The notes: generated from the letters alone by a model not told the origin. A DNA stretch of 64,000 nucleotides from Modicisalibacter luteus DSM 23508 (GCF_000378505.1 NZ_KB900001.1:1-64000), one strand, 5' to 3'; counted from the stretch's first letter, positions 44,627 through 54,295 are shown. Made by a program: numbers and translations.

Positions 44627-45142
44627 TTAAGCGCTGCGCCACTGTGTTTCATCGGTTTCCTCCTGGGCACACGCCTCGACGGCCTGGGCGATGTAGCGTC
44701 CAGCCATGCGTTCGGAGACGCCAAGGCGCCGGGCGATCTCACGCTGGGGCAAGCCATCGAGGCGATGCCATAACAGAGACTGGCGGAGATGGGAGGGAAG
44801 TCGGCTCAAGCGGGCTCGTACCTGATCGAGATGCTGTGCCTGGCTGACTGCCGTCTCGGGACAGATCGTCGCGCTCTCCAGTCTCAGGGTTGGGTCATCG
44901 AGCGGCATGGTTTCCGGCTGGGCCCCGCGCTGGCGCTGATGATCGATTAGCAGGTTGCGGGCAATACGGAACAGGTAGGCGCGGGGGTTACGCAGCGGAT
45001 CGGGTAGGGAGGAGCGTCGCAAGCGCAGATAGACCTCCTGGCATAAGTCGGCGGCAAGGTCGGGAGCATCCAGCTTGCGTGCCAGATAGCCGATGAGTTC
45101 TCGGGAATGTTCCTGAAACAGCTGATCGAGCGTATTGGTCAT
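44627..45142 (-). CDS. ECF RNA polymerase sigma factor, FecI-like
   Basis: A 171-residue sigma-70 ECF protein. Region 2 is at about 10-75 (LAADLCQEVYLRL, NPRAYLFRIARNLLIDHQR) and region 4 at about 110-160 (SLLWHRLDGLPQREIARRLGVSERMAGRYIAQAV). These are typical of iron-starvation FecI/PvdS sigma factors. FecI genes normally have a fecR anti-sigma gene next to them and a receptor with an N-terminal signalling domain; neither is in this window. It lies between dfoC and fhuC on the same strand, so PvdS-like direct Fur control is possible, though no Fur box precedes it in the 100-bp gap. Confidence 0.88.
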   Translation of the reverse strand: MTNTLDQLFQEHSRELIGYLARKLDAPDLAADLCQEVYLRLRRSSLPDPLRNPRAYLFRIARNLLIDHQRQRGAQPETMPLDDPTLRLESATICPETAVSQAQHLDQVRARLSRLPSHLRQSLLWHRLDGLPQREIARRLGVSERMAGRYIAQAVEACAQEETDETQWRSA

Positions 45143-45242
45143 GGCAGATCACGTCTGAACAGTGAAGGCTGAGGGCACATGCCGTGCCTTGGCCGTAATG
45201 GCTGCCCGCCCGCATTAACGGACAGCCAATCCATGGCTGACG

Positions 45243-47735
45243 TCAGGCCGTCGTGGTCTGGACAATTGCCTGATCCGGTGCCGTAGTGGCGGGGCGGAAC
45301 GCGGCAATGGGGTTGTTCAGCGTGCCGGCGAACTTGAGATTCTTGGATGGATCGGCCAGGTCGATCATCTGACGGTTGTTGCCGAGCTGCAGCCGATTGA
45401 GGCAGGAACGTACGAACGCCGGGGCGAACAGGTCGTAGCGGGCGAACTTGTCGCGATACTGCGAATGCTGGCGCTGATAACCGATGATGCAGTCGGCGAC
45501 GCACTGCCAGAAATCCTGCTCGCCGAACATGCCGCCGCTGCCGCCATGCTCGACCAGAATGTGCGACAGATAGCGGAAGATGCCGTCGAAGGTATCGGTG
45601 AATATCGATAGCACCTTGAGATGCTCGGGCACGTCGACGGCCAGCCGCCGTACCGTATCCGGCAGGTCGGCGTCGACGTTCATGATCGCGCTCTCCTCGG
45701 CGATGTCCTTCATGATCACGCGTACGGGAACGTGCCCCTCGAGCTGCAGTACCAGGTTCTCGCCGTGGGGCATGAACACCAGGTCATGGGCGAAGAAGCA
45801 ATGCAGCAGCGGGGTGAGATAGGCCTCGAGATAGCGCTTGAGCCAGGTGCGTTGATCGAGCCCCGAGGCCGCGATCAACGCAGGCAGCAGGGCCTTGCCG
45901 TCCCGGTCGCGATGCAGGAGGGCGGCCATGGTCATCAGTCGCTGGCCGGGCTGCAGCAGGGCAATCGGGCTTTCCCGCCACAGGCAGGCGAGCATCTTCT
46001 TGTAAGGGCTGTCGCGCTCGATGGCCGACTCGAAATAGGCATTACGATAGCCGATCGCGGCAACTTCACGCAGCAGGGTGAAGCCGTTGGCGGCCAGGAA
46101 CGGATCGTCGTCGATCAGACGCTTGAGCCAGGCGTTTATCGCCGGCGTGCCCTGCATGTAGTAGGGCGAGAGGCCGCGCATGAAACCCATGTTGAGGATA
46201 GACAGCGCCGTCTTGACGTAACGACGCTCGGGACGGTGGATGTTGAACAGGGTGCGAATCGACTGCTGGGCGCGGTAGCCGTCCTCGCCGGCACCTAGGC
46301 AGATGATGCGCTGGCTGGCGACCTCGCCGGCGAAGGTGATCGCCAGCTTGTTATGCCACTGCCAGGGGTGGATCGGCATGAACAGGTAATCCTGCGGGGC
46401 TAGTCCTCGGTCGACGAGCTGACGCTCGAAGTCATTGACTGTGGCGGCGCCCAACTCCTCGTCGAGAAGCGCCGCATAGGAGAGGCCTTCGATGCTGGCG
46501 AAGTGTGCGTGGTTACGGTGCACGGCCAGCCACACCAGATGGATCTCGGCACCGGCCTCGGGGGCGTAGGCATGGTAGTCGATGCCATCGAAGCCGATGC
46601 GGCCATTGTTGGCGACAAAGCCCGGGTGGCCTTCGGTCATGGCGGTCTCGATGGTCTGGAAATCGGCCAGAGCCAGGCTAGCCGCGTCATGCCGTTGATT
46701 GGCCAGCTTATAGGCGCTGCCGAACAGCGTGCTGCTGATCTCTTCCAGATAGACCGGCAGGGTGTCATCGTCGATGCCCAGCACATCCCGGAACTCGATA
46801 ATAAAGCTCTGGGCATCCAGTTCGGCGTCGAGGTTGTCGATCCGTTTCTCAATCGAGCCGGCTTCGACCCACCAGTGATCGAGCTGCATGATCCGGGCGC
46901 GAAAACGGTAGCGAATGCCCCGGTCCGGCACATTCAGTTCGTAGTGTCCCCAGTCGCCATCCTGCGCAAGGCAGATGGGTTCCAGTAACAGTTCATGGGC
47001 GAACTCGGCGATGGCCTTACGGACCAGCAGGCGGTTGGCCTGGGCCCACAGGTCAGGCTGCAGGTGACGAGTGGTGTCCTGGGCAGTGGTCGGGCGGGTT
47101 TCCATGGGTGTCGTCGTCTCTTCCTGAGTGAAGTCTTCAAGCTCGCGCCGTTCGGCGACCTGAAACTGGGATCGGGTGCAGAAGGCCAGGTGGGCGGTCT
47201 TTTCCGGCAGGGTGATCTGTCGGTCGTAGGCGAACCCTACCCGGCGATTGAGCGGGTGAATCTTGGTGTTGTTGACGTCTGGCTCGACCACCACGCGCCG
47301 GGTGTCGGCAGCGCTGAACATCAGGTGCATGACCGTACTCAGCACGCCCCAGCTGAAGCGATGAATGCGTGTCTCGGCGGGAGCAACGAGGAAGTGCATG
47401 CCGCGATCGCCCGGTTGGACCGGATAATGGGCGCCGATGGGATCATGTTCAGGCTGATAGCACTCGACCAGAAAAGCGGGCTGGGACTCGAAGAATCCGA
47501 GATAGGCCTGGCTGTGCGCACTGTCGTGCATGGCCTGATAGAACGCCTGCACTTGATCGGCGCTATCGCCGTTCATGCCCCAGAAGCGGGCGTACTCTCG
47601 GTTGACCCAATCATGGATCAAGGCGATATCGTCGGGCAGGTGCACGGCGCGCAGGTGAAAACGGCCGAGGCCCGGTACGTCATGAGTGAAGCGGATTTGC
47701 GGATCGTATAGAGAGCTGAGAAACGATGTCGTCAT
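45243..47735 (-). CDS. dfoC: Desferrioxamine synthetase, fused acyltransferase-NIS synthetase (DfoC)
   Basis: An 830-residue fusion. Residues 1-195 are a GNAT-type N-acyltransferase (IucB/DesC-like; GVLSTVMHLMFSAADTRRVVVEPDVNN). After a Thr/Glu-rich linker (about 196-225), an IucA/IucC-type NIS synthetase (DesD-like) follows with GHPGFVANNGRIGF, FMPIHPWQWHNKL and HGENLVLQLEGHVPVRVIMKD. The same DesC-DesD fusion is known as DfoC in Erwinia. It should acylate N-hydroxycadaverine with succinyl- or acetyl-CoA, then oligomerise and cyclise with ATP. The start overlaps the MFS gene stop (ATGA). Size and order strongly support a desferrioxamine-type product (e.g. E), although putrescine or diaminobutyrate backbones cannot be excluded. 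Confidence 0.9.
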   Translation of the reverse strand: MTTSFLSSLYDPQIRFTHDVPGLGRFHLRAVHLPDDIALIHDWVNREYARFWGMNGDSADQVQAFYQAMHDSAHSQAYLGFFESQPAFLVECYQPEHDPIGAHYPVQPGDRGMHFLVAPAETRIHRFSWGVLSTVMHLMFSAADTRRVVVEPDVNNTKIHPLNRRVGFAYDRQITLPEKTAHLAFCTRSQFQVAERRELEDFTQEETTTPMETRPTTAQDTTRHLQPDLWAQANRLLVRKAIAEFAHELLLEPICLAQDGDWGHYELNVPDRGIRYRFRARIMQLDHWWVEAGSIEKRIDNLDAELDAQSFIIEFRDVLGIDDDTLPVYLEEISSTLFGSAYKLANQRHDAASLALADFQTIETAMTEGHPGFVANNGRIGFDGIDYHAYAPEAGAEIHLVWLAVHRNHAHFASIEGLSYAALLDEELGAATVNDFERQLVDRGLAPQDYLFMPIHPWQWHNKLAITFAGEVASQRIICLGAGEDGYRAQQSIRTLFNIHRPERRYVKTALSILNMGFMRGLSPYYMQGTPAINAWLKRLIDDDPFLAANGFTLLREVAAIGYRNAYFESAIERDSPYKKMLACLWRESPIALLQPGQRLMTMAALLHRDRDGKALLPALIAASGLDQRTWLKRYLEAYLTPLLHCFFAHDLVFMPHGENLVLQLEGHVPVRVIMKDIAEESAIMNVDADLPDTVRRLAVDVPEHLKVLSIFTDTFDGIFRYLSHILVEHGGSGGMFGEQDFWQCVADCIIGYQRQHSQYRDKFARYDLFAPAFVRSCLNRLQLGNNRQMIDLADPSKNLKFAGTLNNPIAAFRPATTAPDQAIVQTTTA

Positions 47736-48946
47736 TGCGAAAGACCTCTCGCACGGTAGGAAGCAGCCGGTCCGGACGCGGCCGCCTGCCGTGATCCGAG
47801 TACGTGCTGCAGTAACAGGGGAAAGAGCAGGGCCGTTGTCAGAAAGCCCAGCGCGGCCAGGAAGAAGGGGCTGGCCAGTCCGAAAGCGCTGACCATCGAG
47901 CCGGCGGCGAACGAGGCTCCGAGTACGCCCAGGTTCTGGAAAATGTGTACCTTGCTGTAGTCACTGGCATAACTGGCTGGGGTGCCGAGCTCGAATATCA
48001 TCACCTCGAGGCGTACGGTGATCTGGAACAGTGCCCAACCGAACAGCGCGCGACCGGTCAGCATCACCGGGACCAGCAGACTGGCCTGGAGCAGTAGGCC
48101 AGCAATCCCCAGCATCAGCAGGGTTACCAAGCGTTCGCCGGGCCGCCCGCCCCGACGTCGGATACGGGCATTCAGCACTAATGCCAGCAGGGCCACGGCG
48201 CCGGGGATCGCGAAGACCAGCGCCGAAACGCTGGCATCTACGAGGCCTGATACCGACTCCCAGTGCAGCACGAAGAACGGCCGTATCAGGAAGGCACTGA
48301 AATAGAACACCAGCATCACCAGGCCCAGGCGGATGGCACCGCTACCGGCAGTGGGTGCCTCGGGCGCCGGTGTCTCGTCCACGGTATCGATTGCCGGACG
48401 GTGGGCGCCCTTGGCGACCAGGAAGAGGCACACCGCGACCTGAATCACATCGCTGACAGCCATGACCAGGAAGATGTCACGCGCTTCGCCGTAGTCGAGG
48501 GCCAGCCCGCCCAGCAATGCCCCAAGGATGCCGCCGAAGTGCACGACGACCGAAAGCACGCCGATGGTACTGGCATGGCGATCACGACGCTCCAGACGCA
48601 TGACGTAGGGGTAGATGAGCAGGTAGCTGGCCTTGAACACCAGCATGCCCATCGACACCGCCCAGAACGTCATCACGTTCGTCAGCACGTAACAGGTCAC
48701 GCACAGCACACCCGCCGCTATCTGGGTGTAGATGAGCAGCACCAGTGGATCGATGCGTTTCGCCAACCGCGCCCAGGCAGGCAATGAGAGCATCACCGTC
48801 AGGCAGGCCGCCGCCAGATACAGCCCGACATGCAGCGGACTTTCGATGCCGAAACGCCCTGAGAAGAACTGCGGGTAGAACGGCAGCAGCATCGAGTCGC
48901 TGACCACCGCCACGGCAGTCATGCCGATCAACAACCCCTTAAGCAT
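47732..48946 (-). CDS. MFS transporter, probable siderophore exporter
   Basis: A 404-residue, 12-helix MFS protein. The N-terminal SDSMLLPFYPQFFSGRFGI and the helix-2/3 loop with PAWARLAKRIDPLVLL are consistent with drug/siderophore exporters such as AlcS-type carriers. Inserted between dfoA and dfoC with overlaps on both sides (TGATG with dfoA and ATGA with dfoC), so it is translated with the biosynthetic enzymes. Its job is very likely release of the finished hydroxamate. Confidence 0.85.
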   Translation of the reverse strand: MLKGLLIGMTAVAVVSDSMLLPFYPQFFSGRFGIESPLHVGLYLAAACLTVMLSLPAWARLAKRIDPLVLLIYTQIAAGVLCVTCYVLTNVMTFWAVSMGMLVFKASYLLIYPYVMRLERRDRHASTIGVLSVVVHFGGILGALLGGLALDYGEARDIFLVMAVSDVIQVAVCLFLVAKGAHRPAIDTVDETPAPEAPTAGSGAIRLGLVMLVFYFSAFLIRPFFVLHWESVSGLVDASVSALVFAIPGAVALLALVLNARIRRRGGRPGERLVTLLMLGIAGLLLQASLLVPVMLTGRALFGWALFQITVRLEVMIFELGTPASYASDYSKVHIFQNLGVLGASFAAGSMVSAFGLASPFFLAALGFLTTALLFPLLLQHVLGSRQAAASGPAASYRARGLSQ

Positions 48947-50271
48947 CAGGCGGTCATCCGCTGCGGGTGGAACACGGTCTCGTCGGGGGCGCCGAATTGC
49001 TGGAAGGCGATGCGCTGTTCGATGGGGTAATGCTCGATACCGGTGAGTTCGCGAATGATGCAGGCATTGCGATAGCAGGCCATGCCCAGATCCGGCGCCG
49101 CCAACCCGTGAGTATGCAACTCGGCGTTCTGGACGAAGATCCGAGAGCAGGAACGGTCGATGCTGTAGTGACGGTCGACCGCGAAACGACCGACATTGTC
49201 GCGGCGGATCTGCGCGGCGATAGGCGCCAGAAATGCCGGCTCTTCGTAGCGGTAGCCGGTGGCCAGCACCAACGCCTGGGTATGATGTCGGTAGCGTTGC
49301 TCCTGCTCGGTGTGCAGTAGTGTCAGGTCGAATTCATTGGCGGTGGGGTCGAAACGGCAGTCTTCGAGCTGGGCATTGGTGAGCAGGTGGGTATCGAGTT
49401 CACCGTTCAGTCGCTTGGTGTACAGCAGGTCATAGATGGCGTTGATCAGCTCCAGGTTGATGCCCTTGTACAGGCCCTTCTGGGTACGCATCAGCCGGTC
49501 GCGGGTGGCCTCCGGCAAGGCATGGAAGTAGTCGATGTATTCCGGCGAAGTCATCTCCAGGGTCAGTTTGCCGTACTCCAGCGGAAAGAAACGCGGCGAG
49601 CGGGTTATCCAGTTGAGGGTGTAGCCGTAGCGATCGATGTCCTGCAGCAAATCCTTGTAGATTTCCGCTGCGCTCTGGCCGCTGCCTAGCAGGGTGATGG
49701 ATTTCTTGGTCTGCAGCTCGGCCTTGTTCTCCAGGTATTGGCCGCTGTGTACGACGCGCTCGGCATGCGTCCGGCAACAGTTGGGCAGGTAGGGCGTGGT
49801 GCCGGTGCCCAGCACCAGCTTGCGCGCCCGGTAAGAGACTGGCTCGCCACGGCGTGTGTCGGTGCAGCGAATTACGTAGCAGTCCTGTTCCGTGTCATAG
49901 TCGATGCGCTGCACGTCGTGTTGGAAACGGATCGACGACAGTTGGCTGACCGCCCATTGGCAGTACTGGTTGTACTCGTTGCGTAGCAGAAAGAAGTCCT
50001 CGCGGATATAGAACGAGTAGAGCTTGCCCTGCGCCTTGAGATAGTTGAGAAAGCTGAAGCGGCTGGTGGGGTCGGCGAGCGTGACCAGGTCGGCCAGGAA
50101 CGGCGTCTGCAACGTGGAATCTTCCAGGAGCATGCCAGGATGCCAATCGAACCCGGCGCCGCGCTCGAGAAACAGCCCGTCGAGGTTATCCAGCGGCTCG
50201 GTCAGGCAGGCCAAGCCCAGGTTGAACGGGCCCAGGCCAATAGCGATGAAGTCATAGGTCTTGTCGTGCAT
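48946..50271 (-). CDS. dfoA: Lysine/cadaverine N6-monooxygenase (DfoA/IucD/AlcA family)
   Basis: A 441-residue flavin-dependent N-hydroxylase. FAD site IGLGPFNLGLACL is at residues 11-23, the NADPH site is LLGSGQSAAEIYKDLL, and LATGYRYEEP closes the fold. It hydroxylates the terminal amine of cadaverine, lysine or a related diamine. It follows the decarboxylase gene by 23 bp, so the order decarboxylase-hydroxylase agrees with dfoJA. Confidence 0.9.
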   Translation of the reverse strand: MHDKTYDFIAIGLGPFNLGLACLTEPLDNLDGLFLERGAGFDWHPGMLLEDSTLQTPFLADLVTLADPTSRFSFLNYLKAQGKLYSFYIREDFFLLRNEYNQYCQWAVSQLSSIRFQHDVQRIDYDTEQDCYVIRCTDTRRGEPVSYRARKLVLGTGTTPYLPNCCRTHAERVVHSGQYLENKAELQTKKSITLLGSGQSAAEIYKDLLQDIDRYGYTLNWITRSPRFFPLEYGKLTLEMTSPEYIDYFHALPEATRDRLMRTQKGLYKGINLELINAIYDLLYTKRLNGELDTHLLTNAQLEDCRFDPTANEFDLTLLHTEQEQRYRHHTQALVLATGYRYEEPAFLAPIAAQIRRDNVGRFAVDRHYSIDRSCSRIFVQNAELHTHGLAAPDLGMACYRNACIIRELTGIEHYPIEQRIAFQQFGAPDETVFHPQRMTA

Positions 50272-50294
50272 GGCGTGTCTTCCTTGAGAAACCG

Positions 50295-51878
50295 TCAGGA
50301 CAGGGCGCGTGTGGCGCGAGGATGTGCCGGAGTCGTCATTGCATGCCGGGTCAAATAGGCGGCACCGTGATGCTTGATGCGCTCGGCGATCATCTGCAGG
50401 TCGGCCACGCTGGTTTCCGGATTGAGCAGGGTGAACTTGAGGTATTGGCGACCTTCGAGGCGGGTCGCCGCGACAATGGCTTCACCGGTGCGTGACAGCG
50501 CCTTGCGAATGTAGGCGTTGGTCGCGTCGAGCACGTCGTCGGGCACTGGGGCTTCAGGGTGATAGCGAAAGACCAGCGTGCTGAGCTGTGGCGCGACGGC
50601 AACCTCGATCTCACTATCGTCCTGCAAGGCGCGATGGGCATCATGGGCGAGATCGATGACGTGATCGAAAAGGGCGCCGAGCTCATCCGCCCCCATCAGC
50701 CGAAGCGTCATCCACAGCTTCAGCGCATCGAAGCGCCGCGTGGTCTGCAAGCTCTTGTTGACCAGATCGGGCGTGCCTTCGCTGGCCTGGCTGGCGGGGT
50801 TGAGGTAGTCGGCGTGGTAGGTGACATGGCCCAGCATGCATCGATCCCGGACCAGGAAGGCGCTGCAGCTCACCGGCTGGAAGAAGCTCTTGTGGTAATC
50901 GACGCTCACCGAGTCGGCAGATTCGATACCGGCGAGCCAATGGCGGCGGCGCGTCGACGCTAACAACCCGCCACCATAGGCGGCATCGACGTGCATCCAC
51001 AACGCATGCTGGCGGCACAGCGCGGCAACGTCTTCGAGCGGATCGATGCTGCCAAAATCCGTTGTCCCGGCGGTGGCCACCACAGCGATGGGAATCAGCG
51101 CTTCACGTCGGCAACGCTCGATCTCGCGCTCGAGGGCCTGGCTATCCATGCGATAGTTGTTGTCGCAGGCCACGGGAATGATGGCGTTATGGCCCAGGCC
51201 GAGCAGGGCGGCGGATTTTTGCAGGCTGAAATGGCTGGCCTGCGAGGCCAGGATGCGTAGACGCCCCGATTCTGCTGGCAAGCCATGCGTCTTGTTGCCG
51301 GCATGGCCTGCGATACCGGCACAGTAATGGTCGCGGGCGATCAACAGCGCCATGAGGTTGGACTGCGTGCCGCCACTGGTGAAGACGCCATCGCCTTCCG
51401 GTCCCAGCCCGATGCGTTGCACCGTCCAGTCGATCAGGCGCTGCTCGATGAAGGTACCGCCGGCACTCTGATCCCAGGTTTCCACGGCAGTATTGATCGG
51501 TGCGGTGATCGCCTCGGCGAGGATCGATGGCAGGGTGATCGGGCAGTTAAGGTGGGCCACGTAGTGTGGGTGATGAAAGTAGACAGCATCGTCCAGATAC
51601 AATCGCTCGACCTCGCCAAGTACGGCATCGAGATTGCCTAAGCGTTGGTCCAGGTCGACCGAAGCGAAACGTGATTGCATTTCTTCGGGCAGGATGCCCG
51701 TGAAAGGGCGCTCGACCGACGACACCTTGCGTCGGACGAGATCGACACAGCGCAGCATGCCCTGAAGGTAGGCATCGGCGTTGCGTGCGTTGAACAGTTG
51801 GTCGTCCTTGAGGCCTGATTGGGTCAGGTCGGTGAAGCGAATGGGGATGGCCGTCTGGGGTGCAGCAGAATGGCTCAT
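50295..51878 (-). CDS. dfoJ: PLP-dependent decarboxylase (lysine decarboxylase DfoJ/DesA-like)
   Basis: A 527-residue group II decarboxylase. Lys330 in SVDYHKSFFQP holds PLP, Asp298 in HVDAAYGGG pairs with the pyridine nitrogen, His216 stacks the ring, and TSGGTQSNLMALLIAR lies at 168-182. DesA/DfoJ decarboxylate lysine to cadaverine for desferrioxamine; L-2,4-diaminobutyrate decarboxylases belong to the same family, so substrate rests on the operon context. AAAGGTG precedes the ATG. First gene of the dfo operon, under a Fur-like box. Confidence 0.88.
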   Translation of the reverse strand: MSHSAAPQTAIPIRFTDLTQSGLKDDQLFNARNADAYLQGMLRCVDLVRRKVSSVERPFTGILPEEMQSRFASVDLDQRLGNLDAVLGEVERLYLDDAVYFHHPHYVAHLNCPITLPSILAEAITAPINTAVETWDQSAGGTFIEQRLIDWTVQRIGLGPEGDGVFTSGGTQSNLMALLIARDHYCAGIAGHAGNKTHGLPAESGRLRILASQASHFSLQKSAALLGLGHNAIIPVACDNNYRMDSQALEREIERCRREALIPIAVVATAGTTDFGSIDPLEDVAALCRQHALWMHVDAAYGGGLLASTRRRHWLAGIESADSVSVDYHKSFFQPVSCSAFLVRDRCMLGHVTYHADYLNPASQASEGTPDLVNKSLQTTRRFDALKLWMTLRLMGADELGALFDHVIDLAHDAHRALQDDSEIEVAVAPQLSTLVFRYHPEAPVPDDVLDATNAYIRKALSRTGEAIVAATRLEGRQYLKFTLLNPETSVADLQMIAERIKHHGAAYLTRHAMTTPAHPRATRALS

Positions 51879-51957
51879 GACATCACCTTTTCCTGGTTCG
51901 GTTCGTGTCGCATGGCTTGGCGATGGGCCGTGGCCGGCATCGTCTATCTCCCTTTAT

Positions 51958-51972
51958 TGCGAATGGTTATTG
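51958..51972. promoter_or_regulatory. Fur-box-like site upstream of dfoJ
   Basis: TGCGAATGGTTATTG matches 10 of 15 bases of TGATAATGATTATCA. The 298-bp region to the TonB receptor stop has no gene; it also holds the receptor's terminator. Confidence 0.45.
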
Positions 51973-52126
51973 TTTTTCTTTGTTGCGCTATAGAAGACGA
52001 ACCGGCTGCGTTTTTCTGAACCGGAAAAAGGGATTTTTTTGCAACGTCGCTACCAGGCAGGTCAGAAGAAAGGAGCAAGTCAGGGCTGTGGCTCCCCTCG
52101 AGGCCTTGGTGAGGAATACAACAGAA

Positions 52127-52160
52127 TGAAAACGGCCAGACGCCGTTAGGCGCTGGCCGT
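52127..52160 (-). terminator. Rho-independent terminator of the second TonB receptor
   Basis: On the minus strand ACGGCCA pairs with TGGCCGT, with inner GCGCC/GGCGT pairing, followed by TTTTCATT. It lies 17 bp past the receptor stop. Confidence 0.8.
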
Positions 52161-52176
52161 GTCGCTGAGGCAGGAA

Positions 52177-54273
52177 TCAGAAGTTATAACTGACGGTGGC
52201 CATCACGTTACGCTCTTCACCGAAGTAGCAATAATTGATGTCGTAGCAGGACGCGACGTATTCCTTGTCCAGCAGATTGTGCACGTTGACGCGGGCACTG
52301 ACGCCTTCCAGGCCGACCTGACTGAAATCATAGCCGAGCATGGCATCGACCAGCGTGTAATCCGGCAGCTTCTCGGTATTGGCCTCGTCGACCCAGATGT
52401 CGGCGTAGTGGCGTACTCCCAGGCCGGTTTCCAGCCCTGTCAGGCTGCCACGGTCGAAGCCATAGTTGACCCACACGCTGGCCTGATGGCGCGGCACCTG
52501 GTTGGCCGTATTGCCTTCGGTGTCGTCTTCAGTTTCGGTATAAGTGACATCGGTGAAGGTATAGCTGGCCTGCAGACTCAGGTTGCCGGTCAATTGGGTA
52601 TGCGATTCCAGCTCGACCCCCTGGGATTCGATCTCGCCAACGGCGCTGTAGAAGATCTCGTTGGGGTCCTTGGTCGAAACGTTTTCCTGAGTGATGTGGA
52701 ACAGCGCAATGCTGTAGCGGTCCTGCGTACCAACCGGCTGGTACTTGAGCCCGGCTTCGACCTGTTCGCCCTCGGTTGGCTCCAACAGATCACCGTTCTC
52801 GTCCGTCGTGGCGTTGGGTGTGAACGACGTCGAATAGCTGAGATACGGTGCTAGCCCATTGTCGACGTGATACAGCAACCCGGCACGACCACTGACTTGG
52901 GTGTCGTCGAGCTCGGTGCTGGTATCGGTGTCGAGATTGGTGTTCTCGATGTCGACCCAGTCGTTGCGCAGGCCCACCACCAGGTGCCAGTTGTCCAGGG
53001 TCATCTGGTCCTGGAGGTAGACGCCGGTCTGGCTGAGTTCACGCTTTTGGTTGTCGGTGTAATACACCGAGATATCGCTGCCATACTGCGGATTCGTCAC
53101 GTCAAGGTTGCTGGCCGTGCCGTAGTCCCAGGCCACGTCGTTCTCACGTTGCTGGTAATCGGCACCGAACAGCAAGGTATGCTCGACTGCGCCGGTTGCC
53201 AGGCGAGCCTCGAGCTGGTTGTCCACCGTCCAGGCCTGCAGGTCTTCCTCGCCGCCCGAGGCGTAGCGGATCAGCTCCGTGTCCGAGGCCCAGCCGTAGG
53301 CGTAGACCTGTTCCAGCTCGACATCCGACTCGAGATAGCGCGCTCGCTGGCGGAAAGTCAGGTCATCATTGAAGCGGTGATCGAACTCATAGCCGAACTG
53401 GCGCTGGGTGCGTTCGAACTTTTCGTAGTCCTCCTCCCCCTCGAAGAATTCATTGTCGATCTCGATGCCGTTGCGGCTTTCCACCGTGCCTTCGTAGGGC
53501 AGGCCGGAGTGGTAGCCGCCCTCGGGGTCTTTCTGCAGGTAAGCTTGCAGGGTCAGGCTGGTATCGTTGGAGATGTCCCAGGTCAGGGAAGGCGCGATGG
53601 CATAGCGTTCCTCCTCGACCGGGCCGAACTGCGTATCGGCGGCTTGTCCCAGCCCGACCAGGCGATAGGCGACGCGGCGCTCGTCATCCAGCGGGCCGGT
53701 GATATCGAAGGCGGCGCTGCGCTGATCGTTGCTGCCGACACCCAGCTGGATTTCCCGCTCGTTTTCGAATTCGGGGCGTTTGCTCTGCATGGCGACCAGG
53801 CCACCGGGAGAGGCGCGCCCGTAGAGTACGGAAGCCGGCCCCTTGACGACTTCGATGCTCTCGAGGAAGTACGGATCGATGGCCATCGAGCTGTACGAGC
53901 CACTGTCGCCCATCAGCTTGAGCCCATCGAGGAAGGTATTGTTGATACTGCCGTCGGAGAATCCGCGCAGGACAATGTAGTCGTAGCGGTTCGATGCGCC
54001 GATCTGGTTGGAAAAGACACCGGGCGTATAATCAGTTGCCCTCTGTACCGTCTGGGCACCTTTCTCTTCGATATCCTCGCGTGTAATGAGTGATACCGCC
54101 TGTGGCGTCTCGATGAACGGCGTATCGGTCTTGGTTGCGGCCTGGCCTGTCACCGTAACGGTATCCAGCGTCGCAGCATCGTCATTGGCCTGCTGGGCCG
54201 TGGCGGAAAATGGCAGAAGAGTGAGTCCCAGTAGCCACACCGGTACGGGGCGGTATGAAGGCTTGTCCTGCAT
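52177..54273 (-). CDS. TonB-dependent hydroxamate siderophore receptor, FoxA/FhuA-like
   Basis: A 698-residue receptor. Signal peptide to about residue 26 (LPFSATAQQ), TonB-box-like DTVTVTGQA, plug with VEVVKGPASVLYGRASPGGLV, barrel ending VSYNF. A Cys pair in SCYDINYCYFGEERN near the end is typical of FhuA-type receptors. AAGGAG is placed well before the ATG. Next to the dfo operon, it is the prime candidate for uptake of the cell's own ferrioxamine via FhuCDB. No N-terminal signalling domain. Confidence 0.92.
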   Translation of the reverse strand: MQDKPSYRPVPVWLLGLTLLPFSATAQQANDDAATLDTVTVTGQAATKTDTPFIETPQAVSLITREDIEEKGAQTVQRATDYTPGVFSNQIGASNRYDYIVLRGFSDGSINNTFLDGLKLMGDSGSYSSMAIDPYFLESIEVVKGPASVLYGRASPGGLVAMQSKRPEFENEREIQLGVGSNDQRSAAFDITGPLDDERRVAYRLVGLGQAADTQFGPVEEERYAIAPSLTWDISNDTSLTLQAYLQKDPEGGYHSGLPYEGTVESRNGIEIDNEFFEGEEDYEKFERTQRQFGYEFDHRFNDDLTFRQRARYLESDVELEQVYAYGWASDTELIRYASGGEEDLQAWTVDNQLEARLATGAVEHTLLFGADYQQRENDVAWDYGTASNLDVTNPQYGSDISVYYTDNQKRELSQTGVYLQDQMTLDNWHLVVGLRNDWVDIENTNLDTDTSTELDDTQVSGRAGLLYHVDNGLAPYLSYSTSFTPNATTDENGDLLEPTEGEQVEAGLKYQPVGTQDRYSIALFHITQENVSTKDPNEIFYSAVGEIESQGVELESHTQLTGNLSLQASYTFTDVTYTETEDDTEGNTANQVPRHQASVWVNYGFDRGSLTGLETGLGVRHYADIWVDEANTEKLPDYTLVDAMLGYDFSQVGLEGVSARVNVHNLLDKEYVASCYDINYCYFGEERNVMATVSYNF

Positions 54274-54295
54274 GAATGCTCCTTGCGCTCGGTGA

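Noticed and set aside
45190-45232. TGGCTG...CAGCCA hairpin between dfoC and the sigma gene
   Set aside because: Stem is interrupted and not followed by a T-run; not strong enough to call a terminator.
47100-47106. Internal ATG of dfoC as a separate synthetase start
   Set aside because: No ribosome-binding site; the acyltransferase and synthetase domains are continuous in frame and the fusion is known in DfoC.
52867-54093. 408-residue open frame on the plus strand
   Set aside because: Antisense shadow of the FoxA-like TonB receptor; no recognizable domain or start signal.
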